From Reclinomonas americana ATCC 50394 (lineage: Eukaryota > Jakobida > Jakobea > Jakobida), in the NCBI GenBank assembly GCA_048213135.1, contig PS015291.1:1-33571 (forward strand): DNA of 33,571 nucleotides. Reading direction: 5' to 3'. The first letter of the stretch is position 1. Every line of letters begins with the position of its first letter. The position numbers were made by a program, and so were the translations under genes. Below, piece by piece: positions 19,017-29,310 of the stretch. Below the pieces are notes generated by a model. The model had not been told where the DNA came from and did no database searches. It saw only the letters and a list, made by a program, of their open reading frames with translations.

Positions 19017-22000
19017 TAATCCGTGTGCGAAACTGAAACCTTGGTGGTGTGTGGTAGGCTGTGCGGGCTCGACTACTTGCACAAGCAGCATGTGTGCGTT
19101 GTCAGTCGCCTTCCGTGACTTGGTGGTGTGCCTCGCTTGCTGATACAGACGACCACGTGCAGGGTGCATCGCGATCTGAAGGGCAAGAACGTGCTGATGG
19201 TGAATGGCGCCGATGGGACGGTGATCAAGCTGGCCGACTTTGGCTGCAGCACGCTGCTGTCGACTGGTCGGCAGGCTCTGACTGCTGGTGTCGGCACGCC
19301 CGGTTGGACGGCTCCCGAGGTGTTCAAGGGCGTCGGCTACGACACCAAGGTCTGCATGTGTGTGTCTGGGCATCGAGCGAATGTCGTGCGCCCCACTCAC
19401 GCCATCGTGATCAGGTGGACATTTGGAGTCTGGGTGCCACCGTGCTCGAGTTGTTCACCGGGCAGGTGCCGTACTCGGAGCTCACCAATGTGGTTTGTGG
19501 CAATGGTGGATCGTGCTGCACCGTCCATAACTTTGACACTGACAGCGACGACATGCGCAGCCGGCCGTGATTTACAAAATGATGACAACGGCAGAGCCGC
19601 CACTGATTCCGGCCGACTTGTCGGCGCTGGCCAAGGACTTTCTCTTGCTATGCTTCAGAGCGTTGCGTGGTTGCGCTGTTGTTCCTCGTCGTCCTTGCTT
19701 TGATTTCTCACGACGACGACAACAGAAATCCCGCCGATCGACCCACCGCCGAGGACCTCATGTCGCATCCGTTCATCACCAGTCATCCACGCCACGCTGA
19801 CGCCGGGCCGCTGCCACACGCACCGGTTAGGCTGCAGAGTGCACGTTTTGTCTGTTGCCCACGATGCACTCATCCCCGTCTCACACATCACACAGCCGTC
19901 ACTAGGCGGATCGGGATCCAGCTCGGGTGAGTCGCCGCCATCGCTCTTGTTTTCCCGCCTATCGCTGACACTCATGTACTTTGTGTGCTGGTCGGTGCAG
20001 GATCAGGAAGCATGCACAGTCTCATGTCGAACAGGAGAGGTGGGTCGCTCCATCCTTTGCACTCGAAATTCACTCCAATCACACCTCTCCGTGTAGTCGA
20101 AAGCTCCGACTTGATACACCAGATGCACCGAGTGGCCGCCATTCCCATCAATGTGAGCATCAGCCCCGTGGGTCGATCGCCCACTGCCTCGTCGTCATCC
20201 GCCGGCGATTTTCGAGTTGAGTGTGCTGCTACCACGTCGTCCTCTCCTCCATTCGACTCACCTGCTTCACTGCACTCTTCTGGGCGCAGTTGTACACCTT
20301 GGTGCGCAAGGCACCGCACGCACCACGCTGGATTTTCCCGTCACACGCCGCCATGGCCGAGTCGTTGATCGACAAGTTGGTGCACGACGGATGCATGCGA
20401 GGTGCGTGATCTCCGTCTTCTCCCACTCTCCCTCTCTGTGTGCTCTGACACTGCAGGTGCACCAGGCGCGACTGGCATTATTGTGATTGAGGGACTTGCC
20501 GGCTTTGGCAAGAGCACTCTCGCATCATTAATCATCGATCGCATGTGGGAGCGCAAGCTGGTGCGCGGACACGTGCTGTACGTGGATCTGTGCGGTCATT
20601 TGGAGAGTCAGCAACATCGCACCAGTGCCAGCGCCGTGGAGCAGCTCTTTTTGCAGCTGAGTGCACCACGTGCCGAGTGGCTGCTGAAACAGAACACGGA
20701 GCCGGCGGTGTTCATGCAGTCGTTTTACGCGGCACTGGCTGTGGAGGCGCCGGAGGAGCGCGCCGTGGTGTTTCTCGACAATGTCGGGTCCGCCGAGCAG
20801 CTCAAGAGAATCATGCCGCGCGACATTACGCACGCATGTTGCGTGGGCGAAGGCATCACTGCTGCCGTCGCTCCGTGTCGTGAGTTCTCATTGTGATCGT
20901 GCAGATGGCGGCGCGTGCGGACCACTGTTTCTGGCCACCAGCCGACACTCCATCTCGCCGTCGCTGGCCGCCGACCTGCCGCGCGACGTGTCGCTGGCCA
21001 CTGCGCGTACGGAGCAGCTCACCGAGGGAGACTTGACGGCGTTTGTCGAGTTCCACCACCCCGATGCCGACGAGCATGTGCGCCGCCTCCTCCTCTCCAT
21101 GAAGTATCCGTTTGCACTCGGCACTGTGTCGAGGTGCTCCTGTTATGCGTTGTCCTCGTCGATCTGTGTCTCGTTTCACTCACACAAGTATTGCCAGCGC
21201 ACTAAAACGCGAAGGAGCCTTCTTGTCGTCGTCGGAACTGGAGGCTCTGTGTGCACAATTGAACCGCGAAGCCTTTGAGGATGTGCTGGACTCGACAGTG
21301 CGCCAGCTGACTCAACCGCAGCGACGCGCATTGCTGTCGTTGGCTGCGGTGGAGCGACTGCCGGCCGTCAGTATGAGGCTAATTGTGGTGCTGGCGGCGG
21401 AGGTGGTGGATCCGCTGCCGTCAAGTGACGGTGCGGCAATAGCGACCTCACCGCGTTCTCGTGACACCATGGTGGTGACGTACCTGCGTGGCTTGCTGGC
21501 CGATCACTCGCTCCATGTGGTCGAGCGAAACGGGCATTGCATCGTGGCGTGGTCGTCGAGTTCACCGGAAGACCGTGACACCGACCTGCCGACGTGTGTC
21601 ACCTTCAACACGCACAACCTGTATCCGGACTACTTCCGCCTGCGGTGGCCTCGAGCATTGACACAGGCGCAGGGCACACTCATGCGTCTGTTGTCGGCCC
21701 TCATCCGCAAGGCGACGTTGCAGGAGAAGGCCCAGGCGCAGTTGATGAGCATGTTTGGCGAGCACGTCAAGGCGCTGTGGGACTACTTGGCCGACGGCCG
21801 CTTCGACAGCGACTTGCCGTTCTGGCTAAAGACAATCGACGCGGTGTGCGAGGCAGCGCGTGTCACGCCAGCGAGATTCCGCGAGCGAGTTGGCGACGTG
21901 CTGCGCGCCATCTCCACGCCTGCAGTCACCAGCGCGATGGAGGCCGACGACAACGTGGCCGCCGCGGTGCACAAGTCGCGCAGTCTGCTGTACCATCTGG

Positions 22001-23610
22001 GTTTGGATGAACGGCGGTCGATGGAGGAGATGGAGGAGAGCTTGCGGCTGCGCATGCGCGCGCATCCCGGTGATTCTGCACCGGAGGTGATTCAGGCGCA
22101 GCACGACCTCGCCACTGCGTGCCGCCGCTGTCCTGCACACGTGGAGAAAGCAGTGGCCCTGTTCCGCGCCGTGCACGCTGCGCGCAGGGCGCAATTGGGT
22201 GAGGTGCGAAAGTTTTCGAGGGTACCAGGGAGTTTAGATTTGTTGGGTAACTCACTGACTATTGTATCAGGATCACTGCGACACACTCGGCGTGGCTGGT
22301 GACCTGGCCGAGGCCCTTCATTTGTCCGGCAACTTCCAGGAGGCCTCCAAGATACTGGTGTCGGTGGTGCAAAAGTGGCAGGCGCTGCACGGGGCAGCTG
22401 ATCCGCTTACGCTCACGGCACTCAGCCATTTGGCTTCCGTGTTGCGCTCTCAGGGCTTTTTGTCCGAGGCCGCAAAGCTGTACGAGAGGGTGCGTACTCT
22501 GTTTGAGGAGGGTCTGTCTCCTCATTCGGTAGCGTACTGAAAGGAGTGGCAATAGGTTCGTGTGGGACTGGAGACCGCACTCGGTCCGAATCACAGCGAT
22601 GTGCTGGCCGCAATCAACAACCTGGCCACGGCAAGTTTGCACCCTGCACGAATGGTGCCGACTTTTGAACGTGCTCTCACTGTTCTGTGCGTGTGCAGAC
22701 GTGGCGTGAATTGGGGCGAGTCGCCGAGGCCGTCACACTCCTCACGGACTTGGCCGACACGAAGCGTCGTTTGCTCGGCGCCGAACACCCGGACACGCTC
22801 ACTACTTGTTTCGTGTTTGACGCCACGTCCATGATTCCTTCATCGTTCTGTCGCTCACCCAGTCCACGTAGTGAACAACCTGGCACTGGCCATGGAGGCA
22901 CAGGAGCCACCGGACTTGGCCGGGGCGGCGCGACTGCACGCCATGGTCCTCGAAACCCGCACACGCACACTCAGCAGCGCCCATCCAGACACGTTGCGTG
23001 ACGATTGTTGGCGTCGCTGGTGAATGTGTGCCGCTCACGTGTATATATGATCGTCGGCAGTATCGTGTCGGCCAATAATCTGGCGGTTCTCTTGCGACGG
23101 CAGCATCACCACAGTGAGGCAATTTCGTTGCTTCGGGAGAGTGCCGAACGCGCGCAACACATTCTGGGTCCCGACCACCACTTGGCGCTTACGGTGCGCG
23201 CCAATCTGGCCTCTGTACTCGACGAGGCTGGATTTGTGGAAGAAGCCGTGGGGATGAACGAGGATGTGTTGGAGCGTCGGCGACGTGTTCTCGGTCCCCT
23301 GCATCCCAATGTTGCGTGCTGCAGGCTGGTGATGTTGTCAATGGTACGTGCCAGCAGCACTGACTGTGGTCAGCGGGTACAGACACTGGTATCCATGGTG
23401 AACTTGGCGTTGCTGTACCACGAGCGGCAGCAACGCACGGCAGACGCCATTCCGCTCTTGTCGACCGTGCTCGAGGAGCGCAAGCGCACGCTCGGCGACG
23501 ATCATCCGCTGACACGGGCCGTGCGCGTGGATCTCGACAACGTGCGCAGCTCTTTACCTGCCGCACCAGCAGCAGTAACAGCACCGCCACCACCACCACC
23601 ACCACCATAG
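19017..23610 (+). CDS. Protein kinase - STAND NTPase - TPR fusion (5' end in gap)
   Basis: Spliced plus-strand gene. The kinase part (19065-19785) shows LDYLHKQHVVHRDLKGKNVL across an intron, LADFGCS, VGTPGWTAPEV, DIWSLGATVLELFTGQVPY and NPADRPTAEDLMSHPFI, an MEKK/STE-like active kinase. After a Ser/Pro-rich linker comes an NB-ARC-like NTPase with Walker A GLAGFGKSTLAS (20492-20527), Walker B AVVFLDNV (20761-20784) and sensor-like LFLATSRHS. A helical region of about 340 residues follows (21190-22204), then five or six kinesin-light-chain-type TPRs and a run of eight prolines at the stop (23608-23610). Domain order matches a signal-activated switch: TPR sensor, nucleotide-dependent oligomerisation, kinase output. 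That reading is inference from STAND proteins generally. Introns in the TPR part fall near repeat boundaries. The ATP-binding lobe of the kinase is hidden in the gap. Confidence 0.9.
19065..19785 (+). other. Ser/Thr kinase catalytic domain (C-lobe visible)
   Basis: Catalytic loop HRDLKGKN (the K-two-after-D pattern of Ser/Thr kinases), DFG at 19236-19244, an activation segment ending GTPGWTAPEV (APE kept), then DIWSLG and RPTAEDLMSHPFI. Wording is closest to MAPKKK/STE11-like kinases (GTPxWMAPEV, ADIWSxGCT). Introns at about 19097-19162, 19350-19415, 19492-19564 and 19655-19725 split it. Confidence 0.9.
20456..21135 (+). other. STAND / NB-ARC-like nucleotide-binding domain
   Basis: Begins GATGIIVIEGLAGFGKSTLA (strand plus Walker A), then VLYVDLCGHL, an FYAALA helix and RAVVFLDNVGSAEQL (Walker B with Asp-Asn in place of the common Asp-Asp). 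After an intron (about 20851-20904) comes PLFLATSRHSI (the T-S/T-R sensor typical of NB-ARC), then RTEQLTEGDLTAFVEF, like the winged-helix linker region. It is either NB-ARC or another AP-ATPase/STAND subfamily. Confidence 0.85.
22195..23560 (+). other. Kinesin-light-chain-type TPR array
   Basis: Repeated units of the form NLA..L...G...EA..L...V.E.....LG..HP.TL: SHLASVLRSQGFLSEAAKLY; INNLATTWRELGRVAEAVTL..LGAEHPDTLT; NNLALAMEAQEPPDLAGAARL..HPDTL; ANNLAVLLRRQHHHSEAISLL; ANLASVLDEAGFVEEAVGMN..LGPLHPN; VNLALLYHERQQRTADAIPLL. TPRs of this class bind peptides in kinesin light chains, and they also serve as sensors in STAND proteins. Confidence 0.85.
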
Positions 23611-23722
23611 AAAGGGGACGAGCAAAGTAGGAGGCAAGGGGGGAAAAACAATAAGGCATTATAATCACGATTGTTTCCTCGCGCATGTTCCATTCGCATT
23701 GTGCCTTCTCCTCCACGAAATC

Positions 23723-25578
23723 TCAGCGGCGATAGCGGTGCTTCTTGAAGTTGAAGTACAGCTGCAGCACACCGCGATCGAACGTGCACCGGTAGCCGCG
23801 GCGTGAGCTGTGCTCCCACTCCTTGTTGGCGATCTTGAACGCAATATCCTCGTACGGCGGGCCGGCTGAGAAGCGGATGGTGCACTCGTCGGGGTGATCG
23901 CCCGGCAGCAGCTGGAACACCGGCGTCTTGGTCTTGTCGATCAGATCCGGGTAGAAAATGTTGAACTGCGCAGCACAACGCGTGTCAGCATACATTACAC
24001 GCTCCTTCCACACACACAGTGGGTGAATCGACGTACCTTGTAGCCCGACACGGTCTTTGGCGGTGGGTTGTCGTGATCGTAATGCGTCTGGTTGTACTTG
24101 TTCCAGTCGAAGGCCGTGTGAATGCGGTTGAAGTAGCGCGGCTTGCGTGGTCGGAACTTGTCGAACATTGAGTACCGCTGTTGATCGAGAGGGACTTCCT
24201 CCGAGAAAATCGCCTCGTCGTCCTCCATTGGACGCTGCGCCTCCACTGCATACAGCTCGTCGTCGGTCTGTGTGGAGAAGAGGTGGTGAGACATGGGGGT
24301 AATCACCNNNNNNNNNNNNNNNNNNNNNNNNNNNNNNNNNNNNNNNNNNNNNNNNNNNNNNNNNNNNNNNNNNNNNNNNNNNNNNNNNNNNNNNNNNNNN
24401 NNNNNNNNNNNNNNNNNNNNNNNNNNNNNNNNNNNNNNNNNNNNNNNNNNNNNNNNNNNNNNNNNNNNNNNNNNNNNNNNNNNNNNNNNNNNNNNNNNNN
24501 NNNNNNNNNNNNNNNNNNNNNNNNNNNNNNNNNNNNNNNNNNNNNNNNNNNNNNNNNNNNNNNNNNNNNNNNNNNNNNNNNNNNNNNNNNNNNNNNNNNN
24601 NNNNNNNNNNNNNNNNNNNNNNNNNNNNNNNNNNNNNNNNNNNNNNNNNNNNNNNNNNNNNNNNNNNNNNNNNNNNNNNNNNNNNNNNNNNNNNNNNNNN
24701 NNNGGGAGAGGGGAGAGGGGAGGGGAGAGGGAGAGGGAGAGGGAGAGGGGGAGAGGGAGGGGGAGGGGTAGGGGGAGGGGGGAGACGGTGAAATGGGTGA
24801 GAGAGAGGGAGGGAGAGGAGGAGATTGGTGAACACGAGGAGCAAGAAATGCATGCAAGAAACAAAATATGGGAGTGACGAGAATGAGACCACAGACAAGA
24901 GGACACAAAGAGAAAGGCGAAAGGAAAGGAAGCAGCAACGCGAGACATGCAGAGTGAATGCGCGTGTGATGAGGGGGAAGAAACAAAGAAAGGAAGCAAC
25001 GGCGAAATGAAGCGCATCGAGCAATAGTGAGCAAGTGGCAGGAGAGAGAGAGAGACGGGAGTGACACAATGTGTAGAGAAAATCAGTGCGCAATGTACGT
25101 GTGTCGGGCACGTGAAGAAGAGGAGAGAACAAACGTCAGGGAGTGACAAAAAAGAAAACAAAGGCGAGACAACGAGCCGTGAGAATGGAAGAAAAGGGGA
25201 AAGAAACAAAGTAAAGAAGTGACAAGAAAGCAACAGCGTATTGAGCAGAGGTGCGAGAGTGACATAAGAGAGAGAGAGAGAGAGCAACGACGTGGGAGAC
25301 ACAATGTATGCGTGCGCATGAGAGATAAGGAGAGATCAACCACACACTCACCTGCTCCTCCGAGACAGAATCCGGATCGAGTCCCTTGTCGCGCAACACC
25401 TCCTCGCGCTTCTTCCACTTGAACTGCGTGCGCAGGGAGCTGTCGGCCCACGGGTTGGAGTCGTCGGTGAAGCCGCCAAAGAGCGCTAGCTCATCGACGC
25501 GCTCCTTCTCCTTGCGTCGCAGCTTGCCGTCCTTGCGCTTCTGTCGCTCTTCGGGGGTCTCGCGAATGCGCTGCAGTC
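23723..25578 (-). CDS. CACTIN: Cactin (C-terminal domain and N-terminal part; middle in gap)
   Basis: Last exon 23965-23723 encodes FNIFYPDLIDKTK.., AGPPYEDIAFKIANKEWEH and a Tyr/Phe-rich C-terminus ending KKHRYRR, which is the hallmark of the Cactin C-terminal domain. The preceding exon (24267-24037) encodes DKFRPRKPRYFNR and FDWNKYNQTHYDHDNPPPK, also diagnostic. An upstream exon (about 25578-25353) encodes ETPEERQKRKDGKLRRKEKER and DDSNPWADSSLRTQFKWKK, matching the region preceding the middle domain. Cactin is a conserved nuclear protein of the late spliceosome and was first found as a Cactus/IkappaB partner in flies. The conserved middle domain is not visible; it must lie in the 24308-24703 gap, be elsewhere, or be absent. 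The true start lies upstream of 25578, possibly in or beyond the 26025-26171 gap. Confidence 0.95.
24308..24703. other. Assembly gap (N run)
   Basis: 396 N inside the Cactin gene, flanked on the right by a GGGAGA-type repeat. It is probably where the middle-domain exons belong, though as drawn it is too short for a full middle domain with introns. Confidence 0.99.
24704..25340 (+). repeat. Purine-rich intronic repeat region (GGGAGA and GA/AAG tracts)
   Basis: About 640 bases that are almost entirely purine on the plus strand: GGGAGAGGGGAGAGG arrays at 24704-24790, then GAAAGGAAG/AGAAACAAAG-like runs and (GA)n near 25040 and 25267. It sits in an intron of minus-strand Cactin, so the pre-mRNA carries a long pyrimidine tract. 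No exon is supported. Confidence 0.75.
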
Positions 25579-25974
25579 TGTGAGTGGAGGGGGTGAGAAG
25601 CAGGAAAAGAGAGGAGAGGGTGGCAATGCGGAAGAGGTGAGCAGGGAAGGTGGGTGGGGATGGACACAGTAAGCACGTAGCGAATCAAGAGCAGGAGAGT
25701 CGAAGGGAGAAAAACGAGAGAAGCGAGACAGAAAGAGATAGAAACGCGGACAAGGGCACAACGAAGGAGATCGACAGGGAGAGGCGACTGAGTAAGAGAT
25801 ATCAGGAAGGGCAGAGACGCGACGAAGAGTGTGTGAGACGCAAAAGAAAGAAGAAGAAAGAGAACAGGAGAGAGGGCGTCAGAGTAGAGGAGAGAGGAAG
25901 GGAGAGAGGGAGAGAGAGCGACAGAGCAGACAAAGAGAGAGGGAGAGAGAAACACGAAGACAGAGAGAGGGAGG

Positions 25975-26024
<50 letters not shown>

Positions 26025-26282
26025 NNNNNNNNNNNNNNNNNNNNNNNNNNNNNNNNNNNNNNNNNNNNNNNNNNNNNNNNNNNNNNNNNNNNNNNNNNNN
26101 NNNNNNNNNNNNNNNNNNNNNNNNNNNNNNNNNNNNNNNNNNNNNNNNNNNNNNNNNNNNNNNNNNNNNNNTTTGCCCATGTGTACAACTCGAAAGTGAC
26201 GCAATCGTGCAGGACAACTCGTCGTGTTGCGTCCAGACACGCAGTTGACAACTTTCGACACGTTAGTCAACAACACAGAGGT
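25579..26282. other. Upstream Cactin region, GA-rich, with a gap
   Basis: Continues the purine-rich pattern on the plus strand and ends in a perfect (GA)n run at 25978-26024. A 147-N gap follows (26025-26171), then about 110 bases of ordinary sequence. It probably holds an intron and the first exon(s) of Cactin, but no start could be placed. Confidence 0.5.
25978..26024 (+). repeat. (GA)n microsatellite at gap edge
   Basis: A near-perfect GA dinucleotide run of about 22 units abutting the 26025-26171 gap, which it presumably caused. Confidence 0.95.
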
Positions 26283-26575
26283 AGTACCCTTCTTGTGTGA
26301 TCGCTAGAACGCAAACAGAGAGCGGAATTCGAAGTGCTGGACAACTCTTTGCAACTGTGTTTTCGTGCAAGCAGCAACACGGCTGCATGTTCAGTGGCCG
26401 AGAACAACGCCTCTGTATAGTGCACTCAGCGGCACAGCGGTACCGTCTTGTGTGATCGCCAGAATGCAAAGAGAAAGCCGAATTCGATCGCGATATCGCG
26501 AAGTGCAGCTGCAGGACAACTCTTTGTGCTTGCGTGCAAGCAGCAGCTCGGCTGCATGCTGAGTGACCGCCTCTG
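26283..26575 (+). repeat. Imperfect direct repeat, two copies of about 120-140 bp
   Basis: Copy 1 (about 26283-26400) and copy 2 (about 26440-26575) share, in the same order, CTTGTGTGATCGC.AGAA, GCAAA, GAATTCGA, GAAGTGC, GGACAACTCTTTG, GTGCAAGCAGCA, CGGCTGCATG and AGTG.CCG. Copy 2 carries a small insertion around a GATCGCGATATCGCGA palindrome. No coding potential is evident. Its nature is unknown. Confidence 0.75.
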
Positions 26576-27016
26576 CTGATTCAAACAGCAACACTACTAC
26601 ACCGTCTTCAATGAGCACCAAAAACTCGCGCAAAGTCGAAATCGAAGTGCGCGTACGCGTCCACGGCCAATGCCGGCATTTTCGCAGGCAAGTTCTAGAG
26701 AAACCACAACTTGTTTCAAGCATGCAAATGGATATGAAGCCTTATCGACAACGTTCTGAAAGAACGCAGTGACGTTGCGCATGCGGTCGACGTCGATGGC
26801 GAATTCGAAGCCGAAGTCACGCAGCGCTGCGCATGCACGCGCATCGATTTCGATACATTTTGCTGCCTCTCGCTACAGCACAGATGCCCATCGCTCGCAC
26901 CTGTCTACCTCGGTTGCCACAATTCGGCAATCACATCGTGTCTGGTTTCATGCAACCTGTCATGTCCATTTCCGCCAACTCTTGTTGTCCGTCCCTTTTT
27001 TGATCACTTGGGAGCC
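26576..27016. other. Upstream region of RING-like gene A
   Basis: No exon is supported. The last roughly 75 bases (CTGGTTTCATGCA.CCTGTC..TCCATTTC.GCC..) match the sequence upstream of gene B at about 29228-29280, so this is probably the promoter/5' UTR carried along in the duplication. Confidence 0.5.
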
Positions 27017-28678
27017 ATGATCTTCACGCTCTGCTTTCTGTACTCCTCCTCCTGGTTCTATGCGGCGGTGCTGGGTGGCTCAGTGGCGGCCGGTGCGCTG
27101 GTGGGGGCGCTGCCCAATGGAACGCAGCGGGTGGAGTGGTCGTGGAAACGCTTTGCGAAATCGACGGGGCGCTTCCTCCTCGGTGGTCTCTGCTTCCCCT
27201 GGAGTTTTACTGTGCAAGTATATTTTGCACCACTTGGGATTCTTGGCGAAATGGCCGGGGAGGCGGCCATGAAAGTGCACGGGGAGATGGAAACCCAACG
27301 TGCTCATGTTGAAGAGCACAAGAAGCAACTTGCAGCCGCCGCCTCAGTCACACACCAGGCGCGTGAGATGGCGCAGCTGGTGACTGAACTGCAAGCTGAG
27401 GACGAGGCTCACTTTGGCATCCACAGTGTTCCATCTCGGTGGCGCTGCTCTCTGACAGGAGTGGTGAGTGGCAGAGACTCCTGTCTGGTGCAAATTATGA
27501 GTCGCCTCACGTTCGTTGTGCAAACAGGTCATGCGCACTCCAGTCTCTGTAAATGGCCAGGCGGCACGGTGCGAGCGGCTGTGCTTGGAGCTGGTATTCG
27601 CAGAGTTCCTGGCGCTCGGAGTGGTGCTGCGCGATCCGGCTACCGGTGAGCCGATGCGTCTCGACCAGCTCGCGCAGACAGTCAAGCACGATGAAGCGTT
27701 GTGCGAGGAGATTCGGCGCGGACGCGAAAGGGCCCGTGAGGCCGACGGATGGGACGTGCTGTTGGACGCTGACGAATTCGTCGTTGCCGACGATGCTGGC
27801 GACGCCGGCGCACGTGTAGAGGGGCTCCTCCAAGCACACACGCGTCACTGGCTGCGCGAGATTGCCTCCGCGCACGTTGAAGTGCCACCTGCTGATGCTG
27901 ACGAAGACGGTGAGGGAGACGGCGCAGGCGAGTGGGTGTTGTTGCGCTCGGACGCCTTCACCAGACCGGCGGTGATCTCCCCTGCCAATGCACGAGAGAT
28001 GGCCAGCAAGCTGATGCTCGGCGCGGAGGCCTACATCATCCGCAACGCAGAGATCAGACCCAAAGAGCGGTGCCGAGACTGCGGTGACTCTGACTGGTGC
28101 CTCGGCTATCGACTGCCGTGCGGTCACGTGATGTGCCGTCAGTGGTAAGCCAGTCACTGCCGCCTGCGCAATCGCTGTCCCCTTTTGCTCACACCCTACC
28201 ACAGTATCGCAGACATGGTGCCAGCTGACGAAGCAGCAATGGTGGTCGACCTCGATCGTGACCTCGATCACGAAGCCGGCGACCTGACATGCGCTGCAGC
28301 GGGCTGTGATCAAGGTACGCACAAAATCTCACTGCATCACACTCGCGATCGCCTCTCCTCTCATTCCTACCTGCGTGTGTGCATGTAGGCATTCCGTGGA
28401 TCGTCATGTACCACGCAAGCGACCTCGGCTGCGCGCATCGCGAATACATGGACGCCGAGAAAGCTGTGCAAGTCACACACGAAATGATGGATCGATTGCA
28501 TCACGGAGAGGAAGGGGAAGAAGAAGAAGAACGGGAACAGGAGGAGGAGGAGGTGGAAGAAGAGGAAGAAGACGAGGAGCCCATGGTGCGACCATTATGC
28601 CTGGTAGATGTCGTCCTGCGCTGCTTCGTCGCAGAAGAAGCGCGACTGATTTTGCTGCGCGAGTCTGTCGCCGATTGA
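27017..28678 (+). CDS. Membrane-anchored RING-like zinc-finger protein, paralogue A
   Basis: Four exons: 27017-27463, 27528-28144, 28205-28314 and 28389-28678. The start at 27017 (MIFTLCFLY) aligns with MIFSPLLLY of paralogue B. The N-terminus has hydrophobic segments at about residues 1-30 and 55-75, suggesting membrane insertion. A charged helical segment follows, with a core shared with B (CERLCLELVFAEFLALGVVL, LDQLAQTVKHDEALCEEI). A zinc-finger motif follows: CRDC-x12-CGHVMCRQC, then CAAAGC. The sixth Cys codon is created by joining exons 2 and 3 (TG plus T). The spacing fits a RING-type finger except that the last pair is C-x4-C instead of C-x2-C. The C-terminus has a long Glu run and ends LRCFVAEEARLILLRESVAD. 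A ubiquitin-ligase role is possible but inferred from the finger only. Confidence 0.8.
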
Positions 28679-29310
28679 GTGTAAACACGCCTAATTACTG
28701 TGAGGGTTGTTGAGTCGCCTGTTCACGAGTGACTTCCGTGCAGGAGATGCAATCAGGAGACCAGGCCTAGGAGAAGACCTAGTCGGCATGAACTACAGTG
28801 CCGGAAACGGCAGCGTTACCGACACTGCCTCTCATCCCAGCACGTGGCGCGTCTCCATCGATAGCAGTCACCCGTGCAGAGCACCACCACATAATGCAGA
28901 CAGCCTCATCGCAGTCCCACGCCTCTTCTCACCATTGCATACGACGAAAAAATCGATCACCCGAGAAAATTCGAGCTCGCGAGTCTCTGAGAGCGTCGAG
29001 TATTTTGTTACAAAAGAGCGTGCAAGAGTTCGACACGTAGAGGGAGAGAGCACTTCCTTGCGCTCACTGGCAGAACGCGCAGCGTTCATGCTGCACGTCC
29101 TCGCCTCTGCTCTCTCTCTCTTTCTGTGAACCACTGTCACGATCGCACGTTTGCTGGTTCTCCAGTATTATCAACACCAGCTGCCCTGCAGGCTTGCCTC
29201 TGCCGCCACAAGTCGACAACCGCGTCATGCCTGGTTTCATGCAAAACCTGTCCATTTCTGCCCTTTCCTGTCGTTCCTTCTTTTTTTGGCTACTAGAGAG
29301 CAAATACAAT
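28679..29310. other. Duplicated 3' flank of A and 5' flank of B
   Basis: Positions 28700-28990 match the 3' flank of gene B (31040-31290). The best block is AACTACAGTGCCGGAAACGG..ACCGACACT.CCTCT..CACGTGGCGCGTCTCCATC, about 90 percent identical by eye. It may be 3' UTR, or a short exon reading NYSAGNGSVTDT. From about 29225 the sequence matches the region upstream of gene A. No separate gene is supported. Confidence 0.55.

Noticed and set aside
18120-19143. Several 270-400 residue open frames across 18371-19016
   Set aside because: Their length comes from reading through N. The flanking sequence shows only the tail of the kinase gene.
23611-23722. Possible extra feature between the STAND gene and Cactin
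   Set aside because: Only 112 bases separate two convergent stops. No terminator or RNA structure stands out.
25650-26300. Arg/Glu/Ser-rich (RERERE) plus-strand protein
   Set aside because: It is a translation of GA repeats in the Cactin upstream/intron region, and an RS-like protein is not supported.
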